NCBI GenBank assembly: GCA_032207245.1
Contig: CM063503.1
Coordinates: forward strand, 64,249,066-64,313,065
Length of the DNA stretch: 64,000 nucleotides
Origin: Pardosa pseudoannulata
Lineage: Eukaryota > Arthropoda > Arachnida > Araneae > Lycosidae
Direction: 5' to 3'
Shown: in pieces, positions 58,839 through 64,000 of the stretch
Position numbering within the stretch: position 1 is the first letter of the stretch
Layout: every line of letters begins with the position of its first letter
Made by a program: the position numbers and the translations under genes
The notes under the pieces: model-generated
What the model was told of the DNA's origin: nothing
The model's database searches: none
What the model saw: only the letters and a program-made list of their open reading frames with translations

Positions 58839-59509
58839 GAAGAGAAAAGAGTTGATGCGAGAACATTTTCGCTCTGATTTTCTACGATTTTGAAGCAGGA
58901 TTAAATCAAGAAGAATGCTTGTTTCAACGGTTACAATTTGCATTTGGTGATGAATCTCCAGCTTGTGCTACTGTATTCAGATGGTTTTAAAGAATTTAGC
59001 AGAGGTCGCAATTTTCTTCAGGATGAAGAACACACAGGAAGGCCACCGTCGGCAGTAATCTGATAATGTGTCTGCCATACGAAAAATGTTAATAGATAAA
59101 AATCACTGTACCTATCAAATTATACAGAAAGAACATTGGACCCGCAGCCATACACAAAATTATTGATGAATAATTACATATGAAAAAAGTAGTTTGGGTT
59201 CCCCATAATCTAACAGCACCAAAAAGGGGAGCGTGTCAGAATCAGTAAAGAAACTCTTAAATTGCTAAATGATGGTGGCCACCGCATCATTTCTAAAACT
59301 ATAACGGGTGATGAAAGGTACATACCGTTTGTTTGACGTTCCAACACGCCAAGAAAGCAAAGTATGGGTCTTTGAAGATGATCCCACGCCGACAATGGTG
59401 AAAAGACAACGCGCACTGAAAAAAGTGATGTATGCCGTTTTCTTCAGAAGTACGGCATTGGTCAAAGCCATCAAGTTGGAAGCCATTAAGCACTTTTGAT
59501 GCCATTGCT
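58839..59509 (+). pseudogene. Dead mariner transposase, unit 2
   Basis: Duplicate of the unit 1 fossil. It has three extra bases after gtgaaaaga (about 59408), restoring one residue (KRQRALKK instead of KRRALKK). Otherwise the same breaks. Confidence 0.85.
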
Positions 59510-59686
59510 TTTACCATCCTACAAAGGAAACGAAATAACAAATTAAAATTTTTGCATTTTTTTATTTTAACTAAAATTTATTTTCTTGTATCATATATTT
59601 TACGGCTTTATATCTTTTATCAAGAATAATCATTAATAATATTGGAAGTAATTTTAAAAGTTGAATATTTTAAAAATAGAGATTTA

Positions 59687-59842
59687 AGGTCTTTTATAAG
59701 AAGACGAGTTTGAATTCTAGATTCCTAAGGCAAAGGGTGCAGTGATCCACTGGATGTTTGTAATCTTTACGAAATCGCAGTAGATTCTAATCTAATTAGC
59801 CTTTGGGAAGCAAAACTTGATCGTAGTGATCCGGACCTTCTC
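59687..59842 (+). mobile_element. Very worn SINE fragment, unit 2
   Basis: Copy of the 53425-53580 fragment in the second unit. Confidence 0.45.
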
Positions 59843-60014
59843 TTGTTGAATTCATAAAATTATTCTTTGAGATATTACGATTACTTCATGCTATTGTTTC
59901 CCAGCCAGTTCCTTTTATTGCGAACCTCTCTTTGTCCATTTCACCTTCTAAATGTTTCCAGTGGAAATAAGTGCTCATTGTCATTCCTAAGGCAAAGAAC
60001 GCGACGATATAAAT

Positions 60015-60380
60015 CAGAGGTGACCAAGATCCCTGATAGTCCCAGCCATTTTTCAAAATTTAAAATTTTTCACGAGCCGCAATTAAATGCGTATTTATAA
60101 AAGGTATGCAAAAAAAGGTATTAATTTTTATTTATTACAGAAATTATATTTATTGAATGTCATTTGGAAGTTGTTCGTCCTTTAATTTTTCAAGGAAATT
60201 TTTGAATTATCGATGATTTTTTTGCATTGGTGTGAATGTAATTTACAATGTGTTACACCGTTTTCATAACATCAGCATATTTTAAATATTTTTGTAACAT
60301 GGTGTTCTTGGTGAGTTATGCAGTGAATCGGTATAAATTGTGGAATTTGAGAATCATCTCTTTAAAAGCCCAATAAGACC

Positions 60381-60421
<41 letters not shown>

Positions 60422-60572
60422 CCAGCATTGTCTGACCTTCATCAGTTGTAATATTTTTTTAAAATATAATAACACAAAAGTGAAAAAGGATCTCTGGTAC
60501 ATTTATCGAGAGCCACAAATAATTCTTCAAAGATCTGCATGTGGCTTGCGAGCCGCAGGTTGGCCACCCCTG
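60015..60572. mobile_element. Non-autonomous hAT-like element, unit 2
   Basis: Copy of the unit 1 element, four bases longer because of the internal poly-T, which here lacks the C seen in unit 1. Confidence 0.8.
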
Positions 60573-60737
60573 TTATAGATGTTGCAGTGCAACTTTGAGA
60601 GACGATGTTTTAATCCTTAATTTGGCTAAGTCCACTACTACGAACAACCAAATAAATAAAATCTGGCGGGTTTATAAAAACTTCTATATGGCTTAAATAT
60701 CTAACAAAAACTATTTCTATTACGGAGATCCAGAGGG

Positions 60738-60826
60738 ATTTTACAGAGATCCTAATGTCTATACAGACATGGGAAAATAACAGAAATTAAAAAATATTTG
60801 AAAAACATCTTGTCAAATTAAGGGTT
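60738..60826 (+). repeat. Dispersed repeat shared with the 10.3-kb intron copy, unit 2
   Basis: Duplicate of 54472-54560. Confidence 0.75.
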
Positions 60827-61282
60827 AAATAGGCGACATTTGCGATCGACGATATCTTGGACCGATGATATTATGGCTGCGATGTTTTGGATGCCGTTAT
60901 TTTGACTGAATATCGGGTATATCATAGATTTGCGAAACATAATTTTGTTTCTCACGTGAATGCTCAAAGAATAAATTTAGTGATAAAAATTATTTAACAA
61001 ATCAATTATTGCACCGTTAAGTACAGACATATCCTCAGATATCGCTAAGACACATTGAGCAAAATTGAAACAATTGATAAATTATTTCTCTCTTATTCAT
61101 CAAAAGACGCTGAAAGATACAATATAAATGTGTAAATTGTTTTAAATATTTTTGTTTGAGAAATGTTAAAGTAATTACTATTGATTTTTAACTTTAAATA
61201 TGTCTTATTCGATCTTTACATGCTGCGGATATAGTTTTATATGGAAACAAAAATTTATGTATGAAATGAAAGTGACTCGCGG

Positions 61283-61813
61283 CAGGGCCCGACTTACAAA
61301 AATGGGGCCCAGGGCAAACCCATTCATTCGGGGCCCCCTCACTCTGCTGTACACAGGTGGTGGCTACGGGGTGATTGTTATATGTAGTGATGCTTAAACT
61401 ATGGCCCGCAGAGCCTTTAAAGTTGACTCACCAATGTAGTTAGTAAAATAAGATTAGTTTAAAATAAAATGAAAAATTATGAAATAAGTAAAATTATAAA
61501 AAAAGTTACAAAAAAAAAATTCTGGAAGGTAAAGCGTATATAGAATTTTGTAAGTCCTTACCCAAGGAATTTTCCTGCCTTAAACAGAATGTAGCTGCAT
61601 TTTCTACATTTTTGCCAGCACCTACATTTGTGAACTAGCTCTCTAATGGTACTGAATAAGTCAAAAACTAAAAGAAGAAATTGTCGATAATTTAAAGTGA
61701 ATTTTAGACATACGCATCATATTTTTACCTTGAAATGACAGTTAATTTGGGAGCCCCTTTTTGACTGAGGGTAAGGCGCTTACCCCGTTTGCCCTGTCGG
61801 AAATCAGGCCCTG
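61283..61813. mobile_element. Non-autonomous hAT-like element with perfect 8-base target duplication
   Basis: Ends CAGGGCCCGACTTAC and, from the other side, CAGGGCCTGATTTCC, followed on both sides by a shared CAGGGCAAAC word. ACTCGCGG occurs at 61275-61282 and 61814-61821. 531 bases, no intact gene. The end sequence and 8-base duplication fit the hAT superfamily. The perfect duplication suggests recent insertion. Confidence 0.88.
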
Positions 61814-62075
61814 ACTCGCGGTAAATGTATCATCATACGAAATGGTACTACTACACTGGTTGAAATATCCCTCTACCCCTGCTTTAACGCCGCCTAATGC
61901 TGTGGTGTGTTTAGTATATTTACCACCAGTTTGATATATTTTTTGAGTGTACATAGTAAGCTATTTTACCACTTTTATTTGTGTTGGCATCTACTAACCC
62001 CTGTGAAAATATACTTCAGAAAAACGTGTGAAAAATGAAAATTTTTTTTCTTTAATTTTGTTCGTTATTATCATT

Positions 62076-62110
62076 AAAATGAATCGAAATAGATTATTTC
62101 GATTCATTTT
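62076..62110. repeat. Perfect hairpin, 16-base arms, 3-base loop
   Basis: AAAATGAATCGAAATA, loop gat, then the exact reverse complement. Part of the arm (aaaatcgaaatagattattt) recurs just downstream. Confidence 0.9.
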
Positions 62111-62495
62111 GATAAAAATCGAAATAGATTATTTTTGAAAAAAATTTAAACGAAATTACTATTTTCAATACTTTCACATACATGGGAAATGTTAATCGGT
62201 TATAGTAATTTTTTTCAAATGACAGCAAAATATATCAAATGACGTAATTTTCCAGATAAATATAATAAACTATTACAACAATATTATTATCTATATCAAC
62301 TGTCATGAATTCTATGTCCCTCAGATTCCTTTGAATTTCCGAAATACTTTACAGTAGAGAAATAGTGACAAATAGCACGAAAATGCCGAAATTTTCGCGG
62401 GAAATCTCTATTTATTGGGAAAATGGCAAATTAAATATTATGTATTGGACGAACCGATTTTTGTCTTCACAGAATTGAAATACTGTGTTTTCTCT

Positions 62496-62516
62496 TGCCC
62501 GACCTCAGGTCGGGCA
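62496..62516. repeat. GC-rich palindrome, 10-base arms
   Basis: TGCCCGACCT, one-base spacer c, AGGTCGGGCA. It stands out against AT-rich surroundings and is probably sub-terminal structure of a mobile element. Confidence 0.85.
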
Positions 62517-62651
62517 TTCCAAAATTGGCACATTAGTGATGCACGAACTGAGTTCGGGCGTCACAGGCAAGGGGTTAATACAGTGTTCCCACGGTCCTTA
62601 AAAGTCCTTAACAACTACTTAATTTTAGCTTCCATTTTTAAGGGCCCTTAA

Positions 62652-63469
62652 CCCTCTAAGCACCGAACGATGGCCGATTGGTTAGGGTGCTGGCCTTCGG
62701 AACCGGAGTTCGTGGGTTCGAATCCCACTATGGCATGGATGTTCGTAGCCGTTCGGAATCGGCTTTAAGTTGTAGGTCCCGGTCTCATTAGCCCTCGTGT
62801 TGCAAAAAGTAGACCGTAGCACTCTAAACCAAACCAATAACCCTCTAAGCGGTTCGCACGTACAATTCCTCCAAACCGATAATGACTTCAAAATGTACAA
62901 TTTTCAACCTCCAAAGACACTCCGAAAATGGATATAATGTACATATTTGCCAGTGCTTTCCCCCATGGAGTTTTGAGGTAGGAGGGTCAGGTCTATTGTT
63001 TAGGAACTGCACCCTTCTTTCACTGACATTTCTTGAGGGATGCACCTCTACTCACCGACGCACAAAGACGCTGATAGCTTTTCATGGCTTTGTAAATCTC
63101 TCGAAGTATTTCGAAGTTTGTGGTACCAGATGCATCTCTGATTGCACCACTTAAATATCTTGGATGACTTTCGTAAAAAATATAAATGTCTCAAAGAATA
63201 TTTTTATTTATACTTTTAGAATCCATTATTTCTTATGGGATAATATTCCAGACTTGACAAGCTTTATATGTATTAAAAATTAACAATCTATAATATCTAT
63301 TTATATATCTATATATAACCAGAAGTAAAGGGACAGTAACGAGGTTGGGTTTCATTCTTGTCTACAAAGGGTGAAGGAAAAAAATCATAGAACGCTTTGG
63401 CCAACGACACAGTAAACCTTTAGCGTATTTTTTTGAGATATTTTTCCTCGATGTGTTCCACTCGGAGGG
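62652..63469. mobile_element. piggyBac-like miniature element flanked by TTAA
   Basis: TTAA at 62648-62651 and 63470-63473. The left end CCCTCTAAGC (continuing GGTTCGCACG after the SINE) and the right end read inward, CCCTCCGAGTGG, agree at 9 of the first 12 bases. No transposase frame is intact. A SINE sits 10 bases inside its left tip. Confidence 0.6.
62662..62837 (+). mobile_element. Young tRNA-derived SINE with 13-base target duplication
   Basis: A box TGGCCGATTGGTTAGGGTG, B box GGTTCGAATCC, core gtagccgttcggaatcggct, 3' end agtagaccgtagcactctaa. Perfect TAACCCTCTAAGC flanks at 62649-62661 and 62838-62850. It is the best-preserved SINE here and, with the 22.97-kb copy, defines the family consensus. 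Confidence 0.93.
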
Positions 63470-63818
63470 TTAAAACTCCTTAATTTTTCTCAAAGGTCCT
63501 TAAAAACTCGTTAATTTTTAAATTGGAATGTGATCAATTTCTCCATCAACGAGATCCACCGTCGTCACGTAATTTCCTATCAGTTTTCTTATGGGACAGT
63601 TTTTTTAGTTACTTATTATTTAACCAATAAATAATCTTTCGCATACTGAAAAGGTTTAAAGTATGAAGTCAGCTGCCCTTTCCTAATAGCTAACAGTCAT
63701 GCATATTTTAATTAAACGAAGCATGGAGGATGGGGGGTTTGTAGATATTTCAGTTACTTATGGAAGTTCAATTTTCCTTGCATTGAATGTAATAGAAAAG
63801 TCTAAAACTTTCTTCTTT

Positions 63819-63847
63819 CCCAGGCAGCGTCGGGTATAATTAGCTGG
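63819..63847 (+). mobile_element. Helitron-like 3' end
   Basis: CCCAGGCAGCGTCGGG (weak stem, decayed from a CCCGG...CCGGG type), then tataattag and CTGG followed by T, as in Helitron 3' termini (CTRR, insertion between A and T). A possible 5' end TCTATATATAACC at 63308 lies inside the piggyBac-like element, so pairing the two is doubtful. Confidence 0.45.
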
Positions 63848-63904
63848 TATATACATATGTTACTGTGAAAGACCGAAATCTAGAGAATGTCGACTTTCAC
63901 TGGT

Positions 63905-63996
63905 GAATGTCAACATACACTTAGTCTTTTGGTGTATGTCAGAAATATTTGCTAAATACACTTATTTCTGACTTACACCGGTAAATGTTGACATTC
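63905..63996. repeat. Nested inverted repeat near the window end
   Basis: Outer arms GAATGTCAACAT (63905-63916) and ATGTTGACATTC (63985-63996). Inner arms GGTGTATGTCAGAAATA (63931-63947) and TATTTCTGACTTACACC (63963-63979), 16 of 17 paired. Preceded by a related gaatgtcgac at 63885-63894. Likely terminal structure of an element continuing past the window. Confidence 0.8.
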
Positions 63997-64000
63997 AATA

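Larger units (their letters stand above)
54997..61259 (+). repeat. 6.26-kb tandem duplication, unit 2
   Basis: Direct copy of unit 1, 6263 against 6262 bases. The length changes listed for unit 1 add up to exactly this difference. It ends 23 bases before a complete hAT-like element. Contents repeat those of unit 1 at an offset of 6259-6266. Confidence 0.97.
61822..62580. other. Unassigned repeat-like spacer with hairpins
   Basis: No gene seen. Contains the 16-base-arm hairpin at 62076-62110 and the palindrome at 62496-62516. Its right edge, ggcaagggg followed by TTAA (62575-62578), reads from outside as CCCCTTGCCTGTGACG, like a piggyBac-type end. No partner end was found. Confidence 0.45.
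62581..63560. mobile_element. hAT-like repeat split by a piggyBac-like element
   Basis: The left part begins CAGTGTTCCCACGGTCCTTA and carries repeated ccttaa words up to 62647. After the insert, aactccttaatttttctc and aaaggtccttaaaaactcgt continue the same theme. Right end not recognised. Confidence 0.4.

Noticed and set aside
62682..62900. tRNA gene or short protein at 62.7 kb
   Set aside because: The tRNA-like part is the head of a SINE with a 13-base target duplication and body; the protein frame is its antisense.

Overview
The window is AT-rich animal genomic DNA carrying most of one large, intron-rich gene on the + strand: an orthologue of DOT1L (grappa), the histone H3 lysine-79 methyltransferase. 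I could chain eighteen exons from 8286 to 39336 by splice phase, giving 1486 codons plus a stop. The roughly 42 N-terminal residues, encoded before the first exon seen here, are missing; I did not find that exon in bases 1-8285. The catalytic half aligns to human DOT1L with a constant offset of 42 residues and no gap through the active site. The C-terminal half is a long, low-complexity Ser/Pro-rich tail in two large exons, followed by a tiny terminal exon.

Organism: the introns and the 3' flank carry repeated tRNA-derived SINEs sharing one plan: a tRNA-like head with A and B boxes, a conserved body with a 'gttcggaatcggctttaag'-type core, and a 3' end related to 'gtagaccgtagcactc'. There are also long (AT)n arrays and remnants of mariner, hAT, piggyBac-like and other DNA transposons. 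The SINE type and base composition suggest a coleoid cephalopod, probably an octopus. This is inference from recognition, not a database result.

Layout: 1-8285, upstream intron or 5' region without recognised coding exons. 8286-24089, exons for the DOT1 catalytic domain and the basic nucleosome-binding segment. 24787-25868, coiled-coil exons. 31027-39336, the two large tail exons and the stop. 39337-48734, probable 3'UTR then intergenic sequence with small tandem repeats, two worn SINEs and a transposase remnant. 48735-61259, a 6.26-kb segment present twice in direct tandem, almost identical, each copy holding SINEs, a dead mariner and a hAT-like miniature element. 61260-64000, a dense stack of young and nested transposable elements with several hairpins.

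Only one host gene is supported; every other open frame I examined is a shadow, simple repeat, or transposon fossil. The most notable structural observations are the 6.26-kb tandem duplication (real or an assembly artefact), the SINE-in-piggyBac-like-in-hAT-like nest near 62.6-63.5 kb, and a candidate AF9/ENL-binding motif in the DOT1L tail.
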